Assembly: GCF_002150785.1 (NCBI RefSeq)
Contig: NZ_MTAZ01000020.1
Location: forward strand, 1 to 64,000
Reading direction: 5' to 3'
DNA length: 64,000 nt
From: Arenibacter amylolyticus
GTDB taxonomy: Bacteria; Bacteroidota; Bacteroidia; Flavobacteriales; Flavobacteriaceae
Shown here one piece after another: positions 19,601 to 28,235 of this stretch. The notes under the pieces were generated by a model. The model ran no database searches. It saw only the letters and a list, made by a program, of their open reading frames with translations, and had not been told where the DNA came from. The number at the start of each line of letters is the position of its first letter. Position 1 is the first letter of the stretch. The position numbers and the translations under genes were made by a program.

Positions 19601-20542
19601 CCCGCGTTTCCCGGGTACTTTTTCGGATAACACCAGGGCTCCCGCATTATTTCGCAAACTATTTCTATTACCACCGGTAATATCGGTGGGAACATTCACC
19701 ACCTCGGTACTGGCTACCATGGCAGAGGAGCCACCCCCATCCAAATTAACAGCTTCTTTGGCGCCCACTCCCAATAGTAGCGCTGCCAACTCCTCTAAAG
19801 TGACCCCCACACTGGCCGCTTGGCGCCCATCTACCACCATCAACAACAACGTATGTTTATCCACATATCCTATAGCACTTCTGGGATGCCTGATTAACAG
19901 GTTTTTACCAAAGCCTTCTTCGGCCGATGTTACCTGTATCTTCCCGTTTTTTATCAATACCGGCCCGGCACCTACCGCCTGCTCCGGATTCCAAACTTCA
20001 CGCTTGGATGCTTCCTGGGGCGTAGGGTATTTCCAAAGGGTCCCCAACTCCGCAGATCCGGAAGACCACACAATTTCTGGCAGCCCATTTACCATCCCAA
20101 AGGCCCCACGGGCTACATCCCCAGTAGGCCCGGGAGCTACCGTCTTGCCATCCTGTACAATGAGACTCACGGAACGGTTGGGAGCAAAATACCCCCCATT
20201 GATTGCCAAAATTCCTCCATGCTTACGCTTTGTTTCCAAAGTGGTCTCTCTTAGGGTATTGCTCCCAATAGATCGCAGGTAGAGATTATCGTCCCGCAAA
20301 TCAACTTTTGCATAAACGGCACGTATAGGTTCACCATCCTTTAAGGTACCAGCAGCGTCATAGACCTTTACGGACTTGGGTAGCACAATATTCAGGTCTT
20401 CCCTAGGTTTCCAGTCCAATACCAACTCCTGGGAAAAGGTAGGAAGCGAAAAAGAAATGGATAGCAAAAGAAAAAGAAGGACAGGCCAAGGATTTACCCC
20501 ATAGGAAATAAAGGGGAATCTGCCCATTAGATGCGTGTTCAT
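16682..20542 (-). CDS. Exported phosphodiester glycosidase (NAGPA-like) fused to metallophosphoesterase
   Basis: A 1286-residue protein with a signal peptide ending near residue 38 (TFSQ). Residues about 55-305 form a NAGPA/DUF2233 phosphodiester glycosidase: NGGYF (115-119), RSAIG (221-225), DGR (238-240) and NLDGGGSS (266-273). Residues about 315-445 look like a golvesin/xanthan-lyase-type beta domain. Residues about 457-720 are a calcineurin-like metallophosphoesterase: GGDM, GNHD (539-542), GH (625-626) and GHQH (664-667). Its first metal motif reads DLN (464-466) where DxH is usual. The C-terminal 500 residues contain an Fn3-like part and a beta-propeller-like part. Animal NAGPA removes GlcNAc from GlcNAc-1-P-6-mannose. 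The gene stands alone on this strand between the two halves of the locus. A second ATG six codons in is possible. Confidence 0.85.
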   Translation of the reverse strand: MNTHLMGRFPFISYGVNPWPVLLFLLLSISFSLPTFSQELVLDWKPREDLNIVLPKSVKVYDAAGTLKDGEPIRAVYAKVDLRDDNLYLRSIGSNTLRETTLETKRKHGGILAINGGYFAPNRSVSLIVQDGKTVAPGPTGDVARGAFGMVNGLPEIVWSSGSAELGTLWKYPTPQEASKREVWNPEQAVGAGPVLIKNGKIQVTSAEEGFGKNLLIRHPRSAIGYVDKHTLLLMVVDGRQAASVGVTLEELAALLLGVGAKEAVNLDGGGSSAMVASTEVVNVPTDITGGNRNSLRNNAGALVLSEKVPGKRGEVIILDTESAAYSEVGIWKSSKDNNYYGQSPARRSAVNHINKAIYQLEGIQRKKYQLGVWYVSDKTHSDEVYYVLHSRAGSDTLSVNQQSIDQPGKWEVLGSFQLGAGDAIEIVGGGEGWFTADAIRLVSDGDGPELPQRGDLRIAVISDLNSGLGAADYEWQVDSILQRIPRIWKPDLVLCGGDMVAGMGVSDTVQLQKMWAGFNKHIMDPLDKAEIPFAFTVGNHDGPRSYPIEHTATRKFWEEHIDRTRLNFVDRSHFPHYYSFEQNGVFIVSWEASSSVITQENLDWMEKQFQTPAAKNANVRVVIGHMPLYGVAQGRDSKGNLLENPKKLQRLLEEYKVHTYISGHQHAYYPGKKGGLELLNAGAAGSGPRAWLGINEAPENTITIVDLFDEGKRWEYTTYHIKERDASKMEVLETSRYPSAMFGVHGHIIRRDIDTNFSQAKGQFRLVSDAGTGPTQMGEGEVSSDIRGNTLLLEGQLALSEGRFPKELEVLLGLGRNTEASETIKTLKVTRNKKGLLTFKGELAMDQDLREALAVGAINVVVRFGDQVYRTQLYPAGNRAPETSEIVSHPSKNTYGIRNMETMYEVSWKPAADQDGDFVSYTYQLARDPHFKELLWQKQTGREPRFKTLESKWYQHLEALKEGESQVFYHRVISSDGSNSTTSSTQKLALIKSDEPLEDFAEIVAPNYEFVEKIVPSGGGYGAVWDGSNKIWMANYSKGFVIRTAEGKSASFSPLQSVTIKGVEYRLSPVNGVGVDLDGHILAGINRRLIKIDAHTGEGIAVWEVPPGQRAITAPRVTDTGEIYAMSLFADDLNYVLRQNDEDPSTFDLVRTLSLKNRILARTFDMSPDGTTLYFPDPGAAKIQVFTSEDGQQYREEEPIASTYGGSSALRVPRKGALYVATRSSGISPSTFHFRDDEKKQVWTLELPELDGAEPRGLGVSPDEKTLIFCSWDKGGGYYMYRLKE

Positions 20543-20785
20543 AAATACAGAAATAGATTAGTTATTAGTTAAATTTCCAGTTGGATCTTTCTTACAAATC
20601 ACAAACCTTAAATATAAAGCTACGCCCCTTCGTAACCAAGGATTTACCCAGCATTACCCACAAAACCCCCACTTTTTTTCAAAAACTGCCATAAATCCCT
20701 CAAAACACCTTAAAAATAAGGGTAATACCACTATCGATTCTGAAAAAAAACCTTACTTTTAGAGATTTGAATATCAACTAAACCG

Positions 20786-20799
20786 CAGGTTCAAACCTG
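20786..20799. promoter_or_regulatory. Palindrome upstream of the nagX operon
   Basis: CAGGTT-CA-AACCTG is a perfect 6-bp-arm dyad 28 bases ahead of the nagX-like start, in the divergent gap to the phosphodiester glycosidase gene. It differs from the TTGCAA operator, so a different regulator is implied if it is a binding site. TACTTTTA just upstream is one base off the -7 consensus. Confidence 0.35.
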
Positions 20800-20827
20800 T
20801 CCTAAATCTTTAAAAAACCAACACCAA

Positions 20828-21955
20828 ATGGAGAAAACGCTTACGAAAAGATACTATGCCTTGGATATCCTGCGAGGTATGACCATCGCCTTAATGATCA
20901 TGGTAAACAACCCTGGAAGCTGGTCTAGCATCTATCCCCCACTTAAACACGCCGCATGGCATGGATTTACCCCAACAGATTGGGTTTTCCCGTCCTTTTT
21001 ATTTGTAGTAGGAACCGCCATGAGCTTTAGTATGCGAAAATACGAGCAGCTCGGCAATGCTGCGATTCTAAGAAAAATATTTAAACGTGCAGGAGCCATA
21101 TTCCTAATCGGTCTCCTCTTGAATGCCTTCCCTTTTATCTATCGCACCGATGGTGGAATCGCGTTTAAAAACCTTGCCAATATCCGGATCATGGGCGTCT
21201 TGCAACGGATTGCCCTATGTTACCTCTTTGGAGCGCTCATCATTCATTATTTAAAACTAAAAAAGTCCGTAATCGTAGGGGTTGTTATCCTATTTGTCTA
21301 TTGGGCTATTATGTACTTTTTTGGATCTTCCCCCCTGCCCTATAGCTTGGAAAACAATGCCGCTTTAAAGTTTGACAATCTTATTTTTAGACCCGAAAAT
21401 ATTTACAAAGGCTTTGGTATTGTCTTTGATCCCGAAGGACTTTTAAGCACGCTAACCGCCACCGTGAACGTTATTGCAGGATACGCAGCGGGCGTCTTTA
21501 TACAAAAATCGGGCAAGCAGCTCAAAACCGTATTAAAATTAATTGGCGCTGGCGTACTATTACTTGCCGTGGCGCTTCTTTGGGATCCTTTTTTCCCGAT
21601 TAACAAACCTATCTGGACCAGCTCCTATGTACTGTATAGCGTGGGTTGGACGCTAATAGTCCTAGCCATATTAATCTATGTTTTAGAGCTATGGAACCTT
21701 AAGAAATGGGCTTACTTCTTTGAGGCTTTTGGAAAAAATCCCTTGTTCATTTATGTACTTTCAGGGGTGGTTGCAAAACTCCTAGGTTTTATTCAAATTA
21801 ATGGGACCTCCCTACATTCCTGGATCTATAAAAACCTATATTTAAGCTGGTTAGACAACATAAATGCTTCCCTTGCTTTTGCCATTAGTTTTATAATCGT
21901 AATGTGGCTTATAGGCTATGTATTGGACAAAAAAAGAATCTATATTAAAGTATAA
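20828..21955 (+). CDS. nagX: NagX-like membrane protein (DUF5009, heparan-glucosaminide N-acetyltransferase family)
   Basis: A 375-residue polytopic membrane protein with about 10 helices. It opens with the family signature RYYALDILRGMTIALMIMV, and the conserved loop AAWHGFTPTDWVFPSFLF (about residues 40-57) contains the His and Asp that correspond to the active region of human HGSNAT. That enzyme acetylates terminal glucosamine using cytoplasmic acetyl-CoA. NagX-like genes accompany GlcNAc catabolic genes in many bacteria, although bacterial activity is less well proven. It lies 14 bases ahead of the GH3 fusion gene in the same operon. Here it might acetylate glucosamine released from N-deacetylated wall glycans, which is an inference. 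Confidence 0.8.
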   Translation: MEKTLTKRYYALDILRGMTIALMIMVNNPGSWSSIYPPLKHAAWHGFTPTDWVFPSFLFVVGTAMSFSMRKYEQLGNAAILRKIFKRAGAIFLIGLLLNAFPFIYRTDGGIAFKNLANIRIMGVLQRIALCYLFGALIIHYLKLKKSVIVGVVILFVYWAIMYFFGSSPLPYSLENNAALKFDNLIFRPENIYKGFGIVFDPEGLLSTLTATVNVIAGYAAGVFIQKSGKQLKTVLKLIGAGVLLLAVALLWDPFFPINKPIWTSSYVLYSVGWTLIVLAILIYVLELWNLKKWAYFFEAFGKNPLFIYVLSGVVAKLLGFIQINGTSLHSWIYKNLYLSWLDNINASLAFAISFIIVMWLIGYVLDKKRIYIKV

Positions 21956-21969
21956 TAATTACCACTAAC

Positions 21970-24912
21970 ATGTTTATTAAAAAAACATCCTTACTCATCG
22001 CCTTCTGTCTGCTTTTTCAGCTCGCACAGGCGCAGGAAGACACTACAAAGACTCCTGAATTCCTAAAATACACCCATAGTTCATGGGTAGATTCCATCAT
22101 GAAATCGATGACGCCCAAAGAGCGAATTGGGCAGCTAATATGGGTGTCTGCCTACTCTAATCGGGGGCCAGAACACAGGGAAAATATCCTTCAGACCATT
22201 GAGGAATGGAACATTGGGGGATTGGTGTTTTTCCAGGGTGACCCCGTCACCCAAGTAACACTGATGAACGAATACCAAGAAGCTTCCAAAGTACCCCTAA
22301 TGGGTGCCATTGATGCCGAATGGGGACTAGGGATGCGGTTAGACAACACCATTAGCTTTCCATATCAGATGGCATTGGGAGCCATACAAAATGATGATCT
22401 CATCTATGAAATGGGGTTGGAAATGGCACATCAGATTAAAAGAGTGGGGCTACACCTCAACTTTGCACCCGTGGCCGATGTGAACAATAACCCCGATAAT
22501 CCGGTAATCAACTATCGCTCCTTTGGGGAAGATAAGTACAAGGTGGCCAAAAAGAGCATCGCCTATATGCGGGGGATGCAAGATGGTGGCCTCATCACCA
22601 CAGCCAAACATTTTCCGGGGCATGGAGATACCAATACGGATTCCCATTACGATCTCCCGCAGATTAATCATGACTTGAAACGTTTGCACGATTTGGAATT
22701 GTATCCGTTTAAGGAACTTATAAACGCCGGAATCAACGGAATGATGGTGGCTCATTTAAATATCCCTGCCCTAGATCCCTCCGGAGAACCCTCTACCCTT
22801 TCCAAAGCAATCATCACCGACCTATTACAAGAGCAGCTGGGTTTTAAAGGCTTAATCGTTACCGATGCCATGGAAATGAAAGGGGTAACCAAAGGCAATC
22901 AACCCGGGGTGGTAGATAAAAAAGCCGTTTTGGCAGGCAATGACGTTTTGGAACTTGTACAGGATGTTGCCAAAGCAGTTACTGAGATAAAAAACGCTGT
23001 AGACAAGGGCATCATTTCCCAAAAAACAGTGGATGCCAGGGTGCGTAAAATCCTAGCAGCCAAACAATGGGTAAACCTACACCAGTATCAGCCCATACCC
23101 CTCGCCAATCTCTTGGAGGACATCAACAATCCAAAGGCCTTGTTATTGGAGCGGAAACTAACGGAAGCCTCGTTAACCGTCCTAAATAACAAGGAAAACA
23201 CCCTACCCTTAAAACGCTTGGACACCCTGAAGATTATGAGTATTTCCATTGGGGCCGATAAGAAGACCAAGTTCCAGGAAACACTAAACCTTTATCAGGA
23301 GATGGACCATTATACGCTACCCACAGAGGCGAATCAAGAAGAAGTAGCGGCCATTCAAAAAGCATTTCCACAGTACAATGTAATCCTAGTGGGGGTGCAC
23401 GACAATAGCCTCAGACCCAGAAACAATATTCCATTTTCGGAATCGGTCCAAGGGTTTATTAAAACACTCCCCTATAATAAAACAGTCGTAGCCTATTTTA
23501 AAAACCCCTATTCCATTGACAAATTACCTAATTTGGAAAATGCCAAGGGCCTTATAGCTACCTATCAGGATAGCCCTTCTGCCCAAGATTTGGCAGCACA
23601 ATTAATCTTTGGTGGTGTGGGTGCCAACGGAAAGCTACCGGTTGGGATCGGCAAAAAGTATAAGGCCGGGGACGGACTAAGCGTGGAAGGCGGCATACGA
23701 TTAAAATATACCCTGCCCGAGGATGCCGGCATGGATTCTAAAACCCTTTACCAGGGAGTAGACTCCTTAATGAACCAGGCAATAAATGCCAAGGCAACCC
23801 CAGGAGCACAAATTTTAGTGGCAAAAAACGGTAAGGTAGTGCTGCACAAGGCCTACGGACACCAAAAATACAACGACACCACCAAGGTACAGCTGGGCGA
23901 CCTGTACGACCTGGCATCCGTGACCAAAATATCATCGGCCCTCCCTGCAATTATGAAACTATACGATGAGGGGAAATTTGATCTGGATAAGGGAATTGCC
24001 GACTACCTGCGTTATTTTAAAAACTCTAATAAGGCCGATGCCAATTTTAGGGAAATCCTAGCCCATCAGGCAAAATTCACCCCCTACATTACCTACTGGA
24101 AAAATACCCTAAGAAAAAATGGCAGCTATAAGTGGAGCACCATTAAAAAGGACTCCTCTGCCCGATTTCCAATAAAGATCGGCACCAATATGTGGTTGCA
24201 TCGCAACTATCAAAAGAAAATATTTAAGGCGATTAAGAAGTCGCCCCTCCTAGAGAAAGAAGAATACAAATATTCGGGCTTGCTGTTTATGCTACTACCC
24301 ACTATCATAGAGGAGATCACCCAGGAAGATTATGTGGATTATGTAAATCAGAATTTCTATGATAAGCTGGGAGCAACTACCCTGACCCATAATCCGAATC
24401 AAAAATTTGATAGCCAACGGATTGTACCCACGGAGCACGATTTTCTATTTAGACACAGACCCGTCCATGGGACCGTTCACGACGAGGGCGCTGCTATGAT
24501 GGGAGGTATCTCTGCCAATGCCGGACTCTTTTCCAATGCGAACGACTTGGCCAAATTAATGCAAATGTACCTCAATGGAGGTACGTATGGAGGCGACCAA
24601 TTTATTTCGGAGAGCACGCTAAAGGAGTTTACCAAGACTCAGTTCCCGGAGAACAATAACCATCGAGGTCTAGGCTTTAACAAACCCTTCCTAAAATACC
24701 TTGGGGAAAATAGCAGTACCGCCAAAGATGCCAGTAGCGACAGTTTTGGACATACAGGATTTACTGGAATTATGGCATGGGTAGATCCACAAGAAGAACT
24801 CTTATACCTGTTTCTCTCCAATAGGGTACTACCTACACGGGAGAATACCACACTGTATAAATTGAACACCCGTACCAATATTCAACAGCTACTGTACGAT
24901 GCCATAAAATAA
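21970..24912 (+). CDS. Exported GH3 beta-N-acetylhexosaminidase (NagZ-like) fused to a serine hydrolase domain
   Basis: A 980-residue protein with a signal peptide (cut near AQAQ, residue 22). Residues about 40-370 are a GH3 domain with the NagZ catalytic loop KHFPGHGDT (213-221), TDSH just after, and nucleophile Asp299 in VTDAMEMKG. Residues about 400-570 are a GH3 C-terminal-type region. Residues about 590-980 are a beta-lactamase/class C-type serine hydrolase: SVTK (650-653), YSG (768-770, where YxN is usual) and HTG (928-930). NagZ removes GlcNAc from muropeptides. In Bacillus subtilis a separate beta-lactamase-family amidase, AmiE, then removes the peptide from MurNAc. The fusion would do both steps in the periplasm. 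It sits between nagX and anmK. Confidence 0.92.
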   Translation: MFIKKTSLLIAFCLLFQLAQAQEDTTKTPEFLKYTHSSWVDSIMKSMTPKERIGQLIWVSAYSNRGPEHRENILQTIEEWNIGGLVFFQGDPVTQVTLMNEYQEASKVPLMGAIDAEWGLGMRLDNTISFPYQMALGAIQNDDLIYEMGLEMAHQIKRVGLHLNFAPVADVNNNPDNPVINYRSFGEDKYKVAKKSIAYMRGMQDGGLITTAKHFPGHGDTNTDSHYDLPQINHDLKRLHDLELYPFKELINAGINGMMVAHLNIPALDPSGEPSTLSKAIITDLLQEQLGFKGLIVTDAMEMKGVTKGNQPGVVDKKAVLAGNDVLELVQDVAKAVTEIKNAVDKGIISQKTVDARVRKILAAKQWVNLHQYQPIPLANLLEDINNPKALLLERKLTEASLTVLNNKENTLPLKRLDTLKIMSISIGADKKTKFQETLNLYQEMDHYTLPTEANQEEVAAIQKAFPQYNVILVGVHDNSLRPRNNIPFSESVQGFIKTLPYNKTVVAYFKNPYSIDKLPNLENAKGLIATYQDSPSAQDLAAQLIFGGVGANGKLPVGIGKKYKAGDGLSVEGGIRLKYTLPEDAGMDSKTLYQGVDSLMNQAINAKATPGAQILVAKNGKVVLHKAYGHQKYNDTTKVQLGDLYDLASVTKISSALPAIMKLYDEGKFDLDKGIADYLRYFKNSNKADANFREILAHQAKFTPYITYWKNTLRKNGSYKWSTIKKDSSARFPIKIGTNMWLHRNYQKKIFKAIKKSPLLEKEEYKYSGLLFMLLPTIIEEITQEDYVDYVNQNFYDKLGATTLTHNPNQKFDSQRIVPTEHDFLFRHRPVHGTVHDEGAAMMGGISANAGLFSNANDLAKLMQMYLNGGTYGGDQFISESTLKEFTKTQFPENNNHRGLGFNKPFLKYLGENSSTAKDASSDSFGHTGFTGIMAWVDPQEELLYLFLSNRVLPTRENTTLYKLNTRTNIQQLLYDAIK

Positions 24913-24929
24913 AAAACATTTTGGAAGGA

Positions 24930-26006
24930 ATGAAAATCTACAAAGTTTTAGGGCTCATGTCTGGCACTTCCTTGGATGGGCTAGACCTCGCCTATTGCCA
25001 TATTTGGAAAACGACCACTGGATGGGACTTTTCCCTAAAGAATACGCATAGTATCGACTATTCCGAAGCGCTGAAGGAGCAATTGAAAAATGCAATTTTC
25101 CTTCCTGCAGAAGAACTCCTTCAACTTCACAATACCTACGGAACTTGGTTGGGTAAACAATGTAGGGAGTTTATAGAATTGCACTCCCTAGAGGTAGATT
25201 TCATCGCTAGCCACGGGCACACTACCCACCACCAGCCTCAATTGGGACTCACCTTTCAAATTGGATCTGGGCAACACCTAGCCAACGAAAGTGGCAGGAA
25301 GACGATATGCGATTTTCGCACCCATGACGTGGCTCTGGGCGGACAAGGGGCTCCACTAGTACCCATTGGAGACCGACTCTTTTTTGGGGAGTACGATTTT
25401 TGCCTCAACCTAGGGGGGATCAGCAATATTTCCTTTGAACGCAACGGCAACCGCCTAGCCTACGATATTGGACTCGCAAATATGATCCTAAACCATATTA
25501 CCCAAAAAATAAACCTGAACTATGACAAAGACGGGGCAATGGCAAAAAAAGGCAGTATAAACCAAAGCATGCTTGGCCAATTGAACCAGCTGGAATATTA
25601 CCAACTACCCTTCCCAAAATCCATCGGTTATGAGTGGTTTGTAGAGAAGGTAGCCCCCATTGTTGACGCTACCCAAGACAGCATAGAAAATCTTTTGCAC
25701 ACCAGTATCCATCATATTTGCGAGCAGATAGCAAAACAACTAAACCTACAAAAAAGTAAAACGGAAAACACCCTGCTGGTTACTGGCGGTGGTGCCCTTA
25801 ACGGTTTTTTAATGGATACGCTACAAGAAAAAGTAGGCGATAAAACCAAAGTGATAAAACCTTCCAAAACTTTGGTAGAATTTAAAGAAGCCCTCGTATT
25901 TGCCCTTATGGGGGTATTGCGGGAAGAAAACGCTATCAATTGCCTGCGATCCGTCACAGGGGCAAAACGCGATAGTTCTGGCGGGGTAATCTTCCTACCT
26001 TCCTAA
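24930..26006 (+). CDS. anmK: Anhydro-N-acetylmuramic acid kinase AnmK
   Basis: A 358-residue protein with the AnmK signatures GLMSGTSLDGLDLA at the N-terminus, LGGQGAPLVPIGDRLFF, NLGGISNIS and a C-terminal TGGGALNGFL. AnmK hydrolyses the 1,6-anhydro bond of anhydro-MurNAc while phosphorylating it with ATP, giving MurNAc-6-phosphate, the substrate of MurQ. Start ATG 24930 is preferred over an in-frame TTG at 24921, leaving a 17-base gap behind the GH3 fusion. Its presence shows that at least part of the incoming material is anhydro-muropeptide made by lytic transglycosylases, the cell's own or exogenous. Confidence 0.96.
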   Translation: MKIYKVLGLMSGTSLDGLDLAYCHIWKTTTGWDFSLKNTHSIDYSEALKEQLKNAIFLPAEELLQLHNTYGTWLGKQCREFIELHSLEVDFIASHGHTTHHQPQLGLTFQIGSGQHLANESGRKTICDFRTHDVALGGQGAPLVPIGDRLFFGEYDFCLNLGGISNISFERNGNRLAYDIGLANMILNHITQKINLNYDKDGAMAKKGSINQSMLGQLNQLEYYQLPFPKSIGYEWFVEKVAPIVDATQDSIENLLHTSIHHICEQIAKQLNLQKSKTENTLLVTGGGALNGFLMDTLQEKVGDKTKVIKPSKTLVEFKEALVFALMGVLREENAINCLRSVTGAKRDSSGGVIFLPS

Positions 26007-26086
26007 AAAAAATACGGTCTAAATATAAAAAATCCTTACCTTGGAAACTGCAAAACACCAATAAGCATTCTTTAAAGACCCACCCC

Positions 26087-26347
26087 ATGGAAGACAAACA
26101 AAAGAAGGCCACCGCCTACTGGAAGGAAAATGTCCGCTACCTCTTTATACTACTTTCCATCTGGTTGGCAGTCTCCTTTGGAGCGGGGATTCTCTTTAAA
26201 GACTTCCTAAACTCGTTTAAAATAGGCGGATTTAAACTTGGCTTTTGGTTTGCGCAACAGGGTTCCATTTACGTATTTGTAATCCTCATCTTTATCTATG
26301 TTCGACTAATGAATAAATTGGATAAGAAATACGGCTATAACGAGTAA
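26087..26347 (+). CDS. DUF4212 small symporter subunit
   Basis: An 86-residue membrane protein with two hydrophobic helices and the family pattern (AYWKENVRYLFILLSIWLAVSFG; IYVFVILIFIYVRLMNKLDKKYG). DUF4212 proteins are almost always encoded directly ahead of an ActP-type sodium:solute symporter, as here (33 bases), and are thought to be its accessory subunit. It lies 80 bases after anmK on the same strand. Confidence 0.92.
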   Translation: MEDKQKKATAYWKENVRYLFILLSIWLAVSFGAGILFKDFLNSFKIGGFKLGFWFAQQGSIYVFVILIFIYVRLMNKLDKKYGYNE

Positions 26348-26380
26348 AACCCACCAGACCAAACCCCTAAACCAACCGCT

Positions 26381-28078
26381 ATGAGCGTTCAAACCTGGAC
26401 CTACCTTCTCGTCGGAATTACCTTTGCCCTGTACATCGGAATTGCTATTTGGTCTAGAGCGGGCTCTACCAAAGAATTTTATGTAGCCGGCGGTGGCGTA
26501 TCCCCGCTGGCCAACGGAATGGCCACTGCGGCCGACTGGATGTCCGCTGCTTCATTCATATCCATGGCGGGTATTATAGCCTTTGCTGGATATGATGGCT
26601 CCGTGTACCTCATGGGATGGACCGGCGGCTATGTACTCCTGGCACTACTCCTAGCGCCCTACCTAAGGAAATTTGGGAAATATACCGTCCCAGACTTTAT
26701 TGGGGAACGCTACTATTCCAATGCAGCAAGATTGGTAGCCGTTTTTTGCGCTTTAATCGTATCCTTTACCTATGTAGCCGGACAAATGCGCGGCGTTGGT
26801 GTGGTCTTTTCCAGATTTTTACAGGTAGATATCAATACCGGGGTGCTCATAGGCATGGCCATTGTTCTGTTTTATGCAGTTTTGGGCGGCATGAAAGGAA
26901 TTACCTATACCCAAGTAGCACAGTACTGCGTCCTAATATTTGCCTTTATGGTACCTGCCATTTTTATTTCACTTCAAATGACCGGGAATCCCATTCCTCA
27001 ATTGGGAATGGGTGGCACCTTAAACGATGGCTCCGGCACCTTTTTACTGGACCGTTTAGACGGACTCTCCACAGAATTGGGTTTTGCTGCTTATACCGAT
27101 GGCACCAAAGCTACCATAGACGTATTTGCCATTACCCTGGCCTTAATGGTGGGTACGGCCGGACTCCCCCATGTTATTGTAAGGTTCTTTACCGTAAAAA
27201 GGGTACGGGATGCCCGTAAATCGGCCGGATTGGCACTGCTGCTGATCGCTATCCTCTACACTACTGCCCCAGCGATCGCTGTTTTTTCCAAGATTAACCT
27301 AATCAACACCGTAAGTGAACGCCCCTATGCCTCCATGCCCCTATGGTTTAAAAATTGGGAAAACACAGGGCTATTGAATTTTGAAGACAAAAACCAGGAT
27401 GGGAACATCCAGTACCTCGCCAATCCTACCCAAAACGAACTCACTGTAGATAACGATATTATGGTATTGGCCAATCCAGAAATTGCCAACCTACCGCCCT
27501 GGGTTATCGCCCTAGTAGCTGCTGGCGGACTGGCAGCGGCACTATCTACGGCAGCGGGATTGTTATTGGTAATTTCGTCCTCGGTATCGCACGACCTGAT
27601 TAAGAAAGTATTACTGCCCAATATCTCCGAAAAAGGAGAATTATGGGCCGCACGTGGGGCAGCCACCGCAGCCGTAATCGTTGCAGGCTATTTTGGCATT
27701 AACCCACCTGGTTTTGTAGCTGCAGTGGTAGCACTAGCCTTTGGCCTGGCAGCTGCTTCCTTTTTCCCTGCCATCGTATTGGGAATATTTTATAAAAAAA
27801 TGAACAAAGAAGGAGCTATTGGAGGTATGGTGGTAGGGATAAGCCTTATGCTCTTTTATATGGCCAAGTTTAAATTGGGATGGCTGGGTCCCCTTCCCGA
27901 TAAATCCGAATGGTGGTTTGGGATCTCCCCAGAGGGTTTTGGTACCGTAGCCATGCTCGTAAATTTAACTACCGCCCTAGTTATCAACCGCTTTACCCCA
28001 GAGCCCCCATCACAGGTCCAGGACATCGTAGAAAATATCCGGATTCCAAGCGGCGCAGGTGACGCCATTGATCATTGA
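26381..28078 (+). CDS. Acetate/monocarboxylate-type sodium:solute symporter (ActP-like, DUF4212-linked)
   Basis: A 565-residue membrane protein with about 13 helices. It has SSS-family hallmarks: EFYVAGGGVSPLANGMATAA and DWMSAASFISMAGIIAFAGY near the N-terminus, GTAGLPHVIVRFFTV mid-protein, and AALSTAAGLLLVISSSVSHD. These fit the ActP-like branch that moves acetate or other short carboxylates. A hydrophilic insertion near residues 315-365 includes a DKNQDGNIQ stretch resembling a calcium-binding EF-hand loop. With DUF4212 ahead and acs behind, acetate is the likeliest solute; D-lactate from MurQ would be an alternative if it leaves the cell. Confidence 0.9.
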   Translation: MSVQTWTYLLVGITFALYIGIAIWSRAGSTKEFYVAGGGVSPLANGMATAADWMSAASFISMAGIIAFAGYDGSVYLMGWTGGYVLLALLLAPYLRKFGKYTVPDFIGERYYSNAARLVAVFCALIVSFTYVAGQMRGVGVVFSRFLQVDINTGVLIGMAIVLFYAVLGGMKGITYTQVAQYCVLIFAFMVPAIFISLQMTGNPIPQLGMGGTLNDGSGTFLLDRLDGLSTELGFAAYTDGTKATIDVFAITLALMVGTAGLPHVIVRFFTVKRVRDARKSAGLALLLIAILYTTAPAIAVFSKINLINTVSERPYASMPLWFKNWENTGLLNFEDKNQDGNIQYLANPTQNELTVDNDIMVLANPEIANLPPWVIALVAAGGLAAALSTAAGLLLVISSSVSHDLIKKVLLPNISEKGELWAARGAATAAVIVAGYFGINPPGFVAAVVALAFGLAAASFFPAIVLGIFYKKMNKEGAIGGMVVGISLMLFYMAKFKLGWLGPLPDKSEWWFGISPEGFGTVAMLVNLTTALVINRFTPEPPSQVQDIVENIRIPSGAGDAIDH

Positions 28079-28235
28079 TCACCAGCATAAAAAATCCTAT
28101 GGAAAGGAAAACCTAAAGACCGTTTTCAATACTCCTCATTATTGGCAATAAAAGCTTGCGGAATTTTAAATTCGTTTCCCAAAACTATAGGAAATTGGAG
28201 GATTTGTATAATTTTATAGAAAAATATAAATAACC

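Noticed and set aside
19593-20282. A 229-codon open frame opposite the phosphodiester glycosidase gene
   Set aside because: It lies wholly inside a gene with clear NAGPA motifs, has Ser/Pro-rich low-complexity composition and no recognisable domain; it is an antisense shadow.
26617-27219. A 200-codon open frame inside the acetate-type symporter gene
   Set aside because: It is in another frame of a strongly supported SSS gene, and its Arg/His/Cys-rich composition is typical of out-of-frame translation.
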